Shown here: positions 27,357 through 36,591 of the stretch, in pieces | Layout: every line of letters starts with the position of its first letter | Numbering within the stretch: position 1 is the stretch's first letter | Position numbers and translations under genes: made by a program | Notes under the pieces: model-generated | What the model was told of the DNA's origin: nothing | Database searches by the model: none | The model's input: only the letters and a program-made list of their open reading frames with translations | Assembly: GCA_016745075.1 (NCBI GenBank) | Contig: JADGDD010000001.1 | Coordinates: forward strand, 497,125-561,124 | DNA: 64,000 nucleotides | Direction: 5' to 3' | DNA from: Planctomycetota bacterium | GTDB taxonomy: Bacteria; Planctomycetota; UBA11346

Positions 27357-28892
27357 CTAATCTTTACGAAGAATTTTCGTCACATAGCGACGTTTACTGT
27401 GGACGATACAGCGAACACCGTTGCTTTGCAGAACAATATCGGTGAATTCGTCAGCGGAGTGAATTGGGCCGAACCCTTCAATTTTAAGAATGCGATCACC
27501 GACAAGAAAACCACCGCTATCTGCTGCTCCATTTGGTACGATGTTATTGATTACAATTCCGTTGTATTCGTCTTTGGTGAAACTCATACCGTATTCTGCA
27601 AAAACTTGAGTAGTATTGCGTTGTTTAGCGATATGTTCTTCAAGCTCAGCAATAAAAGCATCTTCAGCAATAGGGGTTAATGGCAGAATTAAGCTTTCGC
27701 CATCACGCCATACTTTTATGGAAACAGTATCACCAATGCTGGTTGATGCTAATAACGTTTGTGCATGCTCTAGACCGTTAATTTCAATATCGTTAATAGC
27801 AGTGATTACATCATATAATTGCAACCCAGCCTCTTTCGCTGGAGAAATAGGATACACACGAGCAATAAATACAGCGCGTGGATTATCTATATCAAATTCT
27901 TTGGCATCACCTGGCTTGAGCTCTTTCATGACAATACCAATCATGGGTCGATAAAAACGTCCGTATATTTTTAGGTCTTCTGCTACGCGGTGGGCAAGGT
28001 TGGCAGGAATTGCAAACCCAAGGCCAACACTTTGGCCCGTTCCGCTTTTGATTCGAGCATTTACGCCAATAACTTTACTTTGTAGGTTCAAGAGGGGACC
28101 GCCACTATTACCTGGATTGATAGCGGCATCAGTTTGAATAAAAGATTCAAATTGTTCGCTATGAGAGGTGGAACGTGCAATAGCGGAAACAATACCAGTG
28201 GTAGCACTATAGCCAACACCCAAGGGGAAGCCAAGGGCAACGACCCAATCACCAACGTGAGTCTGATCTGAATCACCCCATTGAGTGGTCGGCATGCGTG
28301 GATTATCTATGCGTAATACTGCAAGGTCTGTATTGACATCTGCGCCAAGAAAAGTTGCCTCGAAAGCACGATTATCAAAGGTTTCTGTACGAATGCCATC
28401 AAAAGGAATCACGTGTCCATTCCGATCTTTCACCGGATCACCATTGTCTTTCGTGTAAATAACAACGTGAGCATTAGTGAGTATATAGCTGTAGGTATCA
28501 TCACTGGCAAAGACGAAACCAGAGCCTTCCCCAACTTCTCTGGTTCGCCTGCGCATAGTAAATCTGTTGATAGTCTCAGATTTAGTATGAATAGAGACGA
28601 CACTTGGTCGTGTTATTTGATGAACTAAGTTAAAGGCACGTGAAAGTTTTTGTACAATTGGGTTTATTTGTTCTAGCTCTGCTCGTGCGGCTGCTCTCGC
28701 GGCCTCAGCTTCTTCGGTATTATGGTTGTCTGGAGTGAGCACATCAGCACTGGCTGCCCAACTTGTCGCCATGTAAGCAGTCGTGAGGTAGAGACCGAGG
28801 CTCAGGCCACATCGTGTAATCAATCGTATTGTGTTCATACTCACTAGACGACGAAAAAAAAGCAGGCTGTCAACGTCTTTTAATTGTTTCAT
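27357..28892 (-). CDS. HtrA/Deg-type periplasmic serine protease with two PDZ domains
   Basis: This 511-residue exported quality-control protease has an N-terminal signal sequence (about residues 24-45, ending SWAASA) preceded by a longer than usual basic n-region. The trypsin-like catalytic triad is His142 (TNAHVV), Asp189 (TDLAVL) and Ser263 (NPGNSGGPLL). Two PDZ domains follow, at about residues 310-400 and 430-505 (VYPISPAKEAGLQLYDVI; IVPNGAADSGGFLVGDRI). GGAGG six bases before the ATG supports this start over an internal ATG. The gene is divergent from the unknown 651-aa protein; no RseA- or CpxP-like partner is visible. Confidence 0.93.
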   Translation of the reverse strand: MKQLKDVDSLLFFRRLVSMNTIRLITRCGLSLGLYLTTAYMATSWAASADVLTPDNHNTEEAEAARAAARAELEQINPIVQKLSRAFNLVHQITRPSVVSIHTKSETINRFTMRRRTREVGEGSGFVFASDDTYSYILTNAHVVIYTKDNGDPVKDRNGHVIPFDGIRTETFDNRAFEATFLGADVNTDLAVLRIDNPRMPTTQWGDSDQTHVGDWVVALGFPLGVGYSATTGIVSAIARSTSHSEQFESFIQTDAAINPGNSGGPLLNLQSKVIGVNARIKSGTGQSVGLGFAIPANLAHRVAEDLKIYGRFYRPMIGIVMKELKPGDAKEFDIDNPRAVFIARVYPISPAKEAGLQLYDVITAINDIEINGLEHAQTLLASTSIGDTVSIKVWRDGESLILPLTPIAEDAFIAELEEHIAKQRNTTQVFAEYGMSFTKDEYNGIVINNIVPNGAADSGGFLVGDRILKIEGFGPIHSADEFTDIVLQSNGVRCIVHSKRRYVTKILRKD

Positions 28893-28898
28893 ATGTTT

Positions 28899-28903
28899 CC
28901 TCC
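28899..28903 (-). promoter_or_regulatory. Ribosome-binding site fixing the htrA start
   Basis: On the minus strand GGAGG lies six bases before the ATG at 28892. It selects this start over the internal ATG 18 codons downstream, giving a protease with a long n-region before its signal sequence. Confidence 0.6.
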
Positions 28904-28923
28904 GTTAGTCTGCGTAGCAGTAA

Positions 28924-28932
28924 GGGGGGGGG
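28924..28932. repeat. Nine-base G homopolymer in the divergent promoter region
   Basis: A run of nine G in the gap between the divergent htrA and 651-aa genes is followed by CGGCCTA and CCCC, so a small hairpin is also possible. Long G tracts in promoter spacers can vary in length by slippage; no evidence of variation is available here. Confidence 0.6.
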
Positions 28933-28985
28933 CGGCCTACCCCGCTTCTATTTGCTAAAATGAACAATGATTATACGACCTAGTT

Positions 28986-30941
28986 ATGACAACACGACGA
29001 GCAACTTTTTTGCGTTTAGACCGGCAGATTGCCGAAGGCGGTAGTGCATCTCCAGTAGCCGAAATGACCGACATTGTACGTGAGGCTTATGATCAATTGG
29101 CATCGGCAGTTGTTGCAGCAGCTACAGAACAGGGCTATCTAGGGCAAGACCCAACGGCTGCCTTAGGTGAATTACTCTCTCCTAACCCAGAAGAACGCCA
29201 GCTTGCTCGACTTATACTTGATTTGTGGGATAGTTTCTTTTCGTCTTTTCGTGAAGATGAAAGAGCTCATGAAGCAAAACGTTTTCTTGCCGAGGCAGAG
29301 GGTATCAATGATGCTGTTGAGCGTTTAGCTCCAGGTGAAGACCCAGATGTACCGATGCTTGCAACCTTACTCGAATTATTATTACAGTTTTGGGATGATA
29401 GGCACGCTCAGATTAGTGGTCGTTTAGATAGTTTGATTGAAGACCTAAATCAGCACCAGTCTGAGCTTGGCTCAGCAGATATGGAACGAGCCTTCCGTGA
29501 TGATGAAGTTAACCGATTGCGGCAAATCGTTCTTGCAGCACTTTTAGAGATAGATGAAAGTGTTGGTACTGATTCTCGGATGGTCGATGATGTTGAACAG
29601 CTCGTATCCTCGTACCGAAAAAAAATTAAGAAGACAACAGCTGAGCATAAGCAATTGCAGGAAGAGTCTGAAGAAGATATGGCTCGCTTGCTAAGTATTT
29701 TGGTACGCGCGCTTCGTGGTGAAAAAAATCTAGATAAAGCTGCTCATAAAAAAGTACAGGCCATTATTACCGCTGTGTCTGAATTGCGGCAAGAGTTTAT
29801 CCATTTAGAAAAAGACAATAAACACGCAGCACGTTTACACGCCAATATGCAGGTAGAGAATAAACAGCTTTGTGAGGAAAATGCCCATCTTCAAGAGCGC
29901 TTGCGTCGATATGAATTTGGAGAAGTACAAGCCAGTGCTACAGAAGACGAGCGCTTAGAATTGTATCGGCAAGCCGCTGCTACTTGGGAGTTAGGTGGAA
30001 ATCCAGCAGAATTGATCGAGCGCATTCGGGAATTAGAGCGAGTTCTCATTATCCCGCAAATAGAACATGATACAGCTGTTCAACATCTTGACCGTCAATT
30101 AGAAGTTATTAGTAAAGGACTTGCAGATTGTAATACGATTATTGATTTAGAGGTAGATGCAAAACAATACCGACCTCGTTTGTTACGAAATAATCCTTAT
30201 AAACTTAAAGAAATTGCAGGGCAATTACAGGCTCATAGAGATGCCTGTCGAGATGTGGTTACCTTTATCGACCGCGCGCGTTGGGCATCTGGCCTCAAAC
30301 GTTTATTAAAAGATTTCCGTGGGTTACGTCGCATTTTTGGTGAAATGGTGAAACTGGCAGCAGATGTTCGTTCTCAACAAGGCGGTGCGCCGCTCATTTC
30401 TATGACCCTGAATTTGCAAACAACAGATGCTTTAGCCCACTTACCCATTGTTTTGGCTGATGATATTGAAGCGATTATGCGTCGTCGAGGTGGCCCCAAA
30501 ACGGCAGCCTCTTTAACAGGCTTACTTGCAGATGTTCTAGAGATTTTTCAAGCAGCACTCGAACGTGCTATCGGTAAACCTCTTGTTTTATCCGAAGTAC
30601 CCAAGCGTGAAAGTGCTGCTAAAGGTCTTGCGCGTATGTGTGTGGATTTACGAACACTTGCGGCAGAACTCAGTAATTTGTATGCAGAAGCACAAGATAA
30701 TGGCTGGCAACTGTCAGAGGAAGAGCAAAGCTTGCTCGAAAACGAACACGCCCTGGTGATGTTAGTTCAGCAGGTCGATCTGGCCTGTGATGTAATTGCG
30801 GTATTGCCAGGTGCTCCAGAGGCGGTTTTTGGTCGCATACCGACTGGTAAAAAAAGTGCTTTGGACAAAGTTTTGGCAGCGGGCAAAGAGCGTTGTGAAT
30901 GGCTTGAGCAAGTTGCAGCATATCGTTTACAAATTGGATAA
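28986..30941 (+). CDS. Unknown 651-residue helical protein with central coiled coil
   Basis: I do not recognise a family. The protein is almost entirely helical by composition: an N-terminal region rich in Ala, Leu and Glu (1-200), a coiled-coil-like stretch from about 205 to 310 (SYRKKIKKTTAEHKQL, ENKQLCEENAHLQERL), then a C-terminal region with mixed helices (350-651). There is no signal peptide, membrane segment, Walker motif or zinc motif. It starts with TTRRATFLRL. It is divergent from htrA, with about 93 bases between starts that include a run of nine Gs, and is followed by a 96-base gap. It may be a structural or scaffold protein; that is inference. Confidence 0.75.
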   Translation: MTTRRATFLRLDRQIAEGGSASPVAEMTDIVREAYDQLASAVVAAATEQGYLGQDPTAALGELLSPNPEERQLARLILDLWDSFFSSFREDERAHEAKRFLAEAEGINDAVERLAPGEDPDVPMLATLLELLLQFWDDRHAQISGRLDSLIEDLNQHQSELGSADMERAFRDDEVNRLRQIVLAALLEIDESVGTDSRMVDDVEQLVSSYRKKIKKTTAEHKQLQEESEEDMARLLSILVRALRGEKNLDKAAHKKVQAIITAVSELRQEFIHLEKDNKHAARLHANMQVENKQLCEENAHLQERLRRYEFGEVQASATEDERLELYRQAAATWELGGNPAELIERIRELERVLIIPQIEHDTAVQHLDRQLEVISKGLADCNTIIDLEVDAKQYRPRLLRNNPYKLKEIAGQLQAHRDACRDVVTFIDRARWASGLKRLLKDFRGLRRIFGEMVKLAADVRSQQGGAPLISMTLNLQTTDALAHLPIVLADDIEAIMRRRGGPKTAASLTGLLADVLEIFQAALERAIGKPLVLSEVPKRESAAKGLARMCVDLRTLAAELSNLYAEAQDNGWQLSEEEQSLLENEHALVMLVQQVDLACDVIAVLPGAPEAVFGRIPTGKKSALDKVLAAGKERCEWLEQVAAYRLQIG

Positions 30942-31037
30942 GAGCGTGCTTTAATAAAACTATTTTTTCTAAGGCCTCTATCGTGTTACTTTAAGGCTTG
31001 CTATTGTCTGTGACTATCAGGCTTCTAGTCTGTGCTT

Positions 31038-32195
31038 ATGACCAACACAGATGCTATTATTGATCACGCAACAGCCTTACGGCACCAGATTCATCAGTAT
31101 CCAGAGCTGGGTTATAAAGAAAAACAGACGGCTGCGGTGGTACGAGCTGAGCTAGATCGCTTGGGTATTCCTTGGGTTGCCTGTACAGAAACGGGTACTC
31201 TTGGCCATCTGGCTGTTAATGCATCGGGTGAACACATTGCTTTGCGTGCAGATATGGATGCCTTACCGGTACAGGAAGAAACCGGTGTTTCCTATGCTTC
31301 GCAGCGAGATAATCATATGCATGCCTGTGGGCATGATGGCCATACCGCTAGTTTGCTGGCAGCAGCAGCAGTATTAAAAGAAAAAGAAAATACTTTACCC
31401 GGTCCCGTTACCTTATTATTTCAACCGGCAGAAGAAGGAGGGCACGGTGCAAAGGCAATGATAGAAGCTGGTGCACTTGACGGTATCGATGTAATTTATG
31501 GCTACCATAATTGGCCAACGTTACCTATTGGTCAGGCTATGTGCCCAGATGGCCCGTTTATGGCAGCAAATGGTTACTTTACCGTGACCGTGTCTGGTTC
31601 TGGCGGGCATGCCAGTCAGCCAGAAAACTGTATTGATCCTGTTCTTATTGCCGCAAATATTATTGTTCAGGTACAACAAATTGTAAGCAGAAGTATTGCT
31701 CCACAAGAGGCTGGTGTTGTCTCTATTTGTCAGATGGACGCAGGGTCAGCAAGTAACGTTATTCCAGATGAAGCTGTAATTAAAGGAACGATACGGGCGC
31801 AAACCAGTGCGCAGCGAACGAAAATGGCAGAATCCCTGAATCGTATTGTTCAGTCTTGTTGTGGAGTGGCTCATGCGCAAGGCGTTTGTGATTTCACTCC
31901 GTGTTATCCCGCAACGGTCAACCACGCACAGCCAGCACGGTATGCACGTACCGTTTTACAAAATATTTTATCAACAGACTGTATCGTATCCGAAGGTTTA
32001 CCGGTCATGGGAAGTGAGGATTTTAGTTATTATTTGGAATGCATTCCCGGCACTTATATTATGATTGGCTCTGACGAAGGTAAATCTATTCCCCTGCACA
32101 ATGCACGTTTTGACTATAACGATAAATTAATTCCAATAGCCGTGCAATTATGGGAAGCAATAGCAACAGGAGCTTATCAAGACCAACTGTCTTAG
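31038..32195 (+). CDS. M20 family amidohydrolase (N-acyl amino acid hydrolase/hippuricase-like)
   Basis: This 385-residue zinc amidohydrolase has the amidohydrolase-type landmarks HQIHQYPELGYKEKQTA, LRADMDALPVQEETG, MHACGHDGHTAS, FQPAEEGGHGAKAMIEAG, YGYHNWP and MGSEDFSYYL. It would hydrolyse N-acyl or indole-amide type substrates such as hippurate or N-acetyl amino acids; the exact one is not visible. The frame is open from a GTG at 31032, but ATG 31038 is more likely. No clear ribosome site is seen. Its neighbours are the unknown coiled-coil gene and a convergent AraC regulator. Confidence 0.92.
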   Translation: MTNTDAIIDHATALRHQIHQYPELGYKEKQTAAVVRAELDRLGIPWVACTETGTLGHLAVNASGEHIALRADMDALPVQEETGVSYASQRDNHMHACGHDGHTASLLAAAAVLKEKENTLPGPVTLLFQPAEEGGHGAKAMIEAGALDGIDVIYGYHNWPTLPIGQAMCPDGPFMAANGYFTVTVSGSGGHASQPENCIDPVLIAANIIVQVQQIVSRSIAPQEAGVVSICQMDAGSASNVIPDEAVIKGTIRAQTSAQRTKMAESLNRIVQSCCGVAHAQGVCDFTPCYPATVNHAQPARYARTVLQNILSTDCIVSEGLPVMGSEDFSYYLECIPGTYIMIGSDEGKSIPLHNARFDYNDKLIPIAVQLWEAIATGAYQDQLS

Positions 32196-32201
32196 GCGAG
32201 T

Positions 32202-33080
32202 TTAGGTGAGTGGAGCAAGTATTTTTTTACGATACGAACTAGGACTGCACTGTTGTATTTTTTTAAACGCACGCGAAAAATAATTTACATCTTGAAAGCC
32301 ACATTGTTGAGCGACTTCTGTTATATTGAGGGTGGGATTGTAGAGCAATTCAGCGGCCTTTCGTAAGCGTAAACGAATAAGATAATCCATTGGTGATACA
32401 CCAAGATTTTCCTTAAAGGCTCGTTGGAGTGTACTGATAGAAACATGTGCTAGTGTGGCCAATTGTTCAAGGTTATGTTTCTTTATATAATGTGTTTCAA
32501 GGTAGTGCATGACTGGAGTAATAATAGCCAAGGATATTGGTTGCGCTGGTTGAGTGTCTTTCCATGAACGCAGAATAAATACCAAGATATTCATTAAGGT
32601 TGCCCGTGCTGTAACTCGATAACCGGTTAATTTTTCTTGTAATTCTGTTTCTAAATTATCCAGCAAACGTTGCAGGTAACGAAAAGGGACTGGAGGCAAT
32701 CGTATATGGCAGCTTGGGTTTTTATCTCGTGGCGTATCTGGATGAAAGAGAGTAATCCAATGTGGTTCATTTTGTAAGTCGTCTAATGGAAGCTTTAATG
32801 AGTCTAAGGAGCAGAGAATATTCGTATTGACCAATTCATGTGCTTCTTGAAATCCGTGAACCATGTCATGGTGAATGAGAAAAATATCTCCTGCTATACA
32901 GTTATAATGATTTTTCTGATTAATGGTGTGACGTGCTGTTCCAGATCGGACAATGACAATTTCAAGAAAAGCATGCGAATGTATAGGGACCGTGCGTGGT
33001 GGAGTTCTGGTATGAACATGCAGGGGGAATTCTGGCTCGGGAAAATGAAGGCTGTCGGTTGTGATGTAGCGAATAGTCAT
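32202..33080 (-). CDS. AraC family transcriptional regulator with cupin sensor
   Basis: This 292-residue protein has an N-terminal cupin (PPRTVPIHSHAFLEIVIVRS, GDIFLIHHDMVHGF) and a C-terminal double HTH (LEQLATLAHVSISTLQRAFK and ITEVAQQCGFQDVNYFSRAF), with the family ending SPSSYRKK. It is divergent from the sulfatase gene with 86 bases between starts, so it probably senses a sugar or sulfated sugar and controls that gene (inference). It is convergent with the M20 amidohydrolase. Confidence 0.93.
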   Translation of the reverse strand: MTIRYITTDSLHFPEPEFPLHVHTRTPPRTVPIHSHAFLEIVIVRSGTARHTINQKNHYNCIAGDIFLIHHDMVHGFQEAHELVNTNILCSLDSLKLPLDDLQNEPHWITLFHPDTPRDKNPSCHIRLPPVPFRYLQRLLDNLETELQEKLTGYRVTARATLMNILVFILRSWKDTQPAQPISLAIITPVMHYLETHYIKKHNLEQLATLAHVSISTLQRAFKENLGVSPMDYLIRLRLRKAAELLYNPTLNITEVAQQCGFQDVNYFSRAFKKIQQCSPSSYRKKILAPLT

Positions 33081-33153
33081 CTGACCATATTGTGCTAAAA
33101 GATGCTGCCATAGTCAAGAGAGCCCCTTTATACTTCTTACTCATAGATAATTC

Positions 33154-33159
33154 AGGAGG
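33154..33159 (+). promoter_or_regulatory. Ribosome-binding site fixing the sulfatase start
   Basis: AGGAGG lies seven bases before the ATG at 33167. This rules out the in-frame extension to 33092. Confidence 0.75.
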
Positions 33160-33166
33160 CACACCG

Positions 33167-34543
33167 ATGAATCAACCCAACATACTCTTTATTTATTCCG
33201 ATCAGCATCGCTATGACTGTCTTGGTATTAACGGGCACCCACTCGTGCAAACACCGAACATGGATAGGCTTGCTCGTGAAGGAGCCAACTTCACTCATGC
33301 ATTTACTCCAACGCCAATTTGTGTTCCGGCTCGGTGTAGTTTGTTATCTGGCCAGTGGCCCAGTCAAAATGGTGTGTGTAGAAACTTTGATGGAGAAGGC
33401 TTTTCCGGTTTAGACGCAGAGAAAGAAACCTGTGCTTCGTTGGTTCGTAATGCGGGTTATAAAACCATCCACATAGGCCGCTGGCACGTAGATCCAGAAC
33501 GAACACCACATGATTATGGTTTTCAAGATTATACGCCAGATTGGCGTTATGCAAAATGGCGAAAGGCTCAGGGGTTACCAAATCGTGTTGGTCCAAATAA
33601 AGGTTTTGGTCAAGTTGATAGTGGTATAGCAGCAAAAGAGAGTTCGCTGGCATGGGCTGCAAATCAAGTTATTTCAGCTATAGATAAGCAGCTGCAAGCT
33701 GACGAAGACCCATTCTTTTTACACTGGCATATGATAGAACCACATTTGCCGTGTCGCCCATGTCAAGAATATCTGGATTTATATAAAGCAGAAGACATTC
33801 AACCATGGCCAGGATTTGCTGATACCTTTGCCGGTAAACCATGGATTCAGAAACAAATGCGTGAAACATGGGGTGTTGGTGATTGGACGTGGGAACAATG
33901 GGCACCAGTAGTTGCTCGTTATTTTGCAGAAATAACAGCGCTCGATGCTCAGATTGGCCGAGTTCTTGATTGTCTTGATGAGCGCGGCATAGCTGATAAT
34001 ACCTTGGTTATGTATAGTGCCGATCATGGTGATATGTGTGGCGATCACGGTATGATGGATAAACATAATATTATGTATGACGCGGTGACTCGTGTCCCGT
34101 TTATGATGCGTTGGCCAACTGTTATCCCTGCGGGTACAACCTGTGATGCCTTCGTTAGTAATGCCATTGATAGCGCTGCAACATTCTGTTCTGTAGCGGG
34201 TGTATCTCTCCCTGAATCTTTTTCCGGCCATAATTTAATTCCGGTAACACAAGGAGAGAGCAACGGCCGTACAGATATCTATTCAACCTTTAGCGGTAAT
34301 CAATTTGGTGGTTACTCTCAGCGTATGGTACGGGACGAGCGTTGGAAGTACGTATGGAATGCCACAGCAGAAGATGAATTGTATGATTGTAGCAATGATG
34401 TGGGAGAATTGATAAACCGTGCAGAAGATCTAGATGTAGAAGAAGAGCTGTGGCGTTTGCGTGGACGATTGGCAGCATGGATGGAAGAGACAGGAGATCC
34501 GCTTTATAACGGTTTTACTGCGAAGTTATTTAGAAAAGAATGA
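33167..34543 (+). CDS. Cys-type sulfatase (alkaline phosphatase superfamily)
   Basis: This 458-residue sulfatase has the formylglycine motif CVPARCSLLSGQWP, with the modifiable cysteine at residue 52, so it needs a formylglycine-generating enzyme or anaerobic sulfatase maturase that is not in the window. Metal-site residues are seen in NILFIYSDQHRYD at the start and VMYSADHGDMCGDHGMMDKH later. I see no signal peptide, so it would act in the cytoplasm, unlike many sulfatases for extracellular glycans. Substrates are presumably sulfated sugars. The divergent AraC gene is the likely regulator. Confidence 0.93.
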   Translation: MNQPNILFIYSDQHRYDCLGINGHPLVQTPNMDRLAREGANFTHAFTPTPICVPARCSLLSGQWPSQNGVCRNFDGEGFSGLDAEKETCASLVRNAGYKTIHIGRWHVDPERTPHDYGFQDYTPDWRYAKWRKAQGLPNRVGPNKGFGQVDSGIAAKESSLAWAANQVISAIDKQLQADEDPFFLHWHMIEPHLPCRPCQEYLDLYKAEDIQPWPGFADTFAGKPWIQKQMRETWGVGDWTWEQWAPVVARYFAEITALDAQIGRVLDCLDERGIADNTLVMYSADHGDMCGDHGMMDKHNIMYDAVTRVPFMMRWPTVIPAGTTCDAFVSNAIDSAATFCSVAGVSLPESFSGHNLIPVTQGESNGRTDIYSTFSGNQFGGYSQRMVRDERWKYVWNATAEDELYDCSNDVGELINRAEDLDVEEELWRLRGRLAAWMEETGDPLYNGFTAKLFRKE

Positions 34544-34629
34544 AGATGGAATGTTAATGGTCGCGCTTTATTTTTGCTGTTGAAATGCTAAAATATCTAC
34601 AAACTGTTATAGTTCGTATTGAAGCAACC

Positions 34630-35592
34630 TTAACGGGCGGAGATATAACGTTTGGGGGTGATGCCATATGCTATGCGTAAGGCATCACTGGTGCGTGTAC
34701 CGTTACGAAGGAGATCAAGCAAGCTTGAGAGGTGGTGTCGCCGTTTGCTGTGTAGGAGTGGTTCGCAAAGGGCTTTTGCTAGATCTGGAGTGGCTTCACC
34801 TGTTTGGAGAGCGTGAACAATGGCGGCATTGCCTGCTGTTTGACGGATACGACGCATAGCCCGTGGGCTTGGACCAGTTCCAGCACAGCGTTCGGCGGCA
34901 ACCAGCTCCATACCTACTTGTATCCATTGAGGCCATGGTGCATCAGGCTTTTCTAATCGTTGCAAAGTTAGACGGCAGAGAATTTGTGCTACCATCTGCT
35001 GAAGCTCCTGAGCATCAATTTTCTTATCTGGCAATACAACATGCAGCGCAGGGAGTACAGGACGTGAGAGTGTTTGCTTATAGGTGTCTGTTACTAACAA
35101 CGCTTTCTTGGTATTTGTTTCAGATCGCACTTCTATGAGCACTGGCCCAATCCATGCTGGTCGTAACAAGCTTGAAAAAAGTTCGTGAATGGTTTGGGTT
35201 GCCGTTCGAATATGATATTTTTGGGTTTGTGAGAGAGGGGCTCCAAGAAAAATGCAACGACCATCTAATGGAAGGCTGGTCTGTAAGTTTGCTAAGGTTT
35301 TTGCGCTCCAGAGGCGAATAATAGCATCACTTTGTGGATCTAATACTTGTCGTGAGGGTAGGGCATCAAGCAAAGTCCATGCGGCGGCTTCATTATCTGT
35401 TTGAAATGCAGCATGGAGTTTATCACAGAGTGCAGCATGGGGGTTGCTTATAATCCATTGATTTTGCAGTTTGCTTGGCAAGTCATGTAAGGGGACTACA
35501 ATTGGTGTTACTGCACCAGGAAATACTGCACAGCCAGGGTGGAATTCTGCCGGAGGTAGAGGAGCACATAAGAGTGCCGTTGCAATATCCAT
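34630..35592 (-). CDS. Unknown 320-residue protein, possible degenerate peptidase-like
   Basis: I do not recognise a family with confidence. The region WPQWIQVGMELVAAERC (about residues 225-241) resembles in shape the 'WFxEGxA' segment of DUF1570 or MA-type peptidases, but the HExxH histidines are missing, so if related it is a non-catalytic form (speculative). The C-terminus (RRHHLSSLLDLLRNGTRT) is helical and basic. There is no signal peptide, but the N-terminus is hydrophobic and proline-rich (LCAPLPPAEFHPGCAVF). AAAGGGG precedes the ATG by about five bases. It is divergent from the membrane-protein gene at 35765. Confidence 0.7.
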   Translation of the reverse strand: MDIATALLCAPLPPAEFHPGCAVFPGAVTPIVVPLHDLPSKLQNQWIISNPHAALCDKLHAAFQTDNEAAAWTLLDALPSRQVLDPQSDAIIRLWSAKTLANLQTSLPLDGRCIFLGAPLSQTQKYHIRTATQTIHELFSSLLRPAWIGPVLIEVRSETNTKKALLVTDTYKQTLSRPVLPALHVVLPDKKIDAQELQQMVAQILCRLTLQRLEKPDAPWPQWIQVGMELVAAERCAGTGPSPRAMRRIRQTAGNAAIVHALQTGEATPDLAKALCEPLLHSKRRHHLSSLLDLLRNGTRTSDALRIAYGITPKRYISAR

Positions 35593-35732
35593 AGAACCCC
35601 TTTCTGCTCGTTCTGAGTCTAAGGCTTTCTGAAGGTAAGCAAAGCCCGTTCTCCACTTGGCTCAGAGTAAAAAGGTGTTAGCTTCTAAATAGAGTGAAAG
35701 AAATGTCTTTCGAGCTCTAAGTAAAGGGCTAG

Positions 35733-35746
35733 CGTGCTCGAGCACG
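35733..35746. promoter_or_regulatory. 14-base perfect palindrome before the 35765 gene
   Basis: CGTGCTCGAGCACG is a perfect palindrome ending four bases before the AAGGAG ribosome-binding site. Its position in the 5' region suggests an operator for a dimeric repressor or a hairpin hiding the translation start. It does not match a site I know. Confidence 0.5.
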
Positions 35747-35764
35747 GAAGAAGGAGAAATAGTA

Positions 35765-36574
35765 GTGGCCATGTTCCGCAAGCAGACCGATCAAGTCTAC
35801 GAAACATTGCAGCAAGTGCAACGTAGCATGAGCCATTATAGCGAAGGTGGTAGCTCATGGGCTGGTAATCCACAGGATCAACAGACTGGTGCACAGGGTC
35901 AAGCTTCATCACCATTTGAAGTTGGTGGTCAGCAGGTGCGCACTGGTAGTGAGGCGAGTCGGCAAACGCTGAATAAACCAGTTGGCAGTAGTTATGAAAC
36001 ACAGGCAGATGTGGCTGCGGGTCATACCACGCCTGGTACATCTTTTATTCTGAATAAAAATGGTCCAGCAGTGGGCATGCATATTTCTATGCCCTTGGCA
36101 GCAACTTTATTCGTTTTTTGGTTATTAACCGTTGGCGTGGCGTTTCGTCTTGGAAGTATGACGACGGATAGTACTGAAAACCCGTTGGTAGGCCAGGCTC
36201 CAAATGATGCTGGTGATCGAGTTATTACTCCAGAGAAGGAATCTTTGAATCCTGGTGTTCCTGGTGCACCTCAGCAGCCAAGTCATAGCAGTCGTTCTCA
36301 AGGTCCAGACTATATCGTTTTAGCGAGCAGTGCGAGCAATGGTAGTAGCATTCGTCGTGAATATGAAAAACATAGAAAAGCTCTTAATGATTACGCTCAA
36401 AAGCATCCAGATCGTGTGCAAGGTGAACTCTTTGGTTTACGTTACCCGTCCTCTGGCGGTATTCAGTTGATTTTTGGTGCACAGAATGACGGAACCATTG
36501 GCGTAGATAAATCTCAATACGGAAAAACCTACGATTTTCTTGTACAAAAATATAAATCAGCCAGTTGGCGGTAA
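35765..36574 (+). CDS. Single-pass membrane protein with possible SPOR-like periplasmic domain
   Basis: This 269-residue protein has a Gln/Ser/Gly-rich cytoplasmic region (1-105), one membrane helix at about 107-128 (MPLAATLFVFWLLTVGVAF), a low-complexity Pro/Ser linker (150-175) and a C-terminal domain (180-269) with the pattern PDYIVLASSA, helix, then FGLRYPSSGGIQLIFGA. This shape is like a SPOR peptidoglycan-binding domain, but I cannot confirm it. The GTG at 35765 has AAGGAG eight bases upstream; an ATG at 35771 is the alternative. A strong terminator follows. Confidence 0.78.
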   Translation: MAMFRKQTDQVYETLQQVQRSMSHYSEGGSSWAGNPQDQQTGAQGQASSPFEVGGQQVRTGSEASRQTLNKPVGSSYETQADVAAGHTTPGTSFILNKNGPAVGMHISMPLAATLFVFWLLTVGVAFRLGSMTTDSTENPLVGQAPNDAGDRVITPEKESLNPGVPGAPQQPSHSSRSQGPDYIVLASSASNGSSIRREYEKHRKALNDYAQKHPDRVQGELFGLRYPSSGGIQLIFGAQNDGTIGVDKSQYGKTYDFLVQKYKSASWR

Positions 36575-36591
36575 GGTAATTGTATTTCAAT

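Noticed and set aside
35733..35746. LexA-type SOS box
   Set aside because: The palindrome does not match the E. coli CTG-N10-CAG or Gram-positive GAAC-N4-GTTC consensus.
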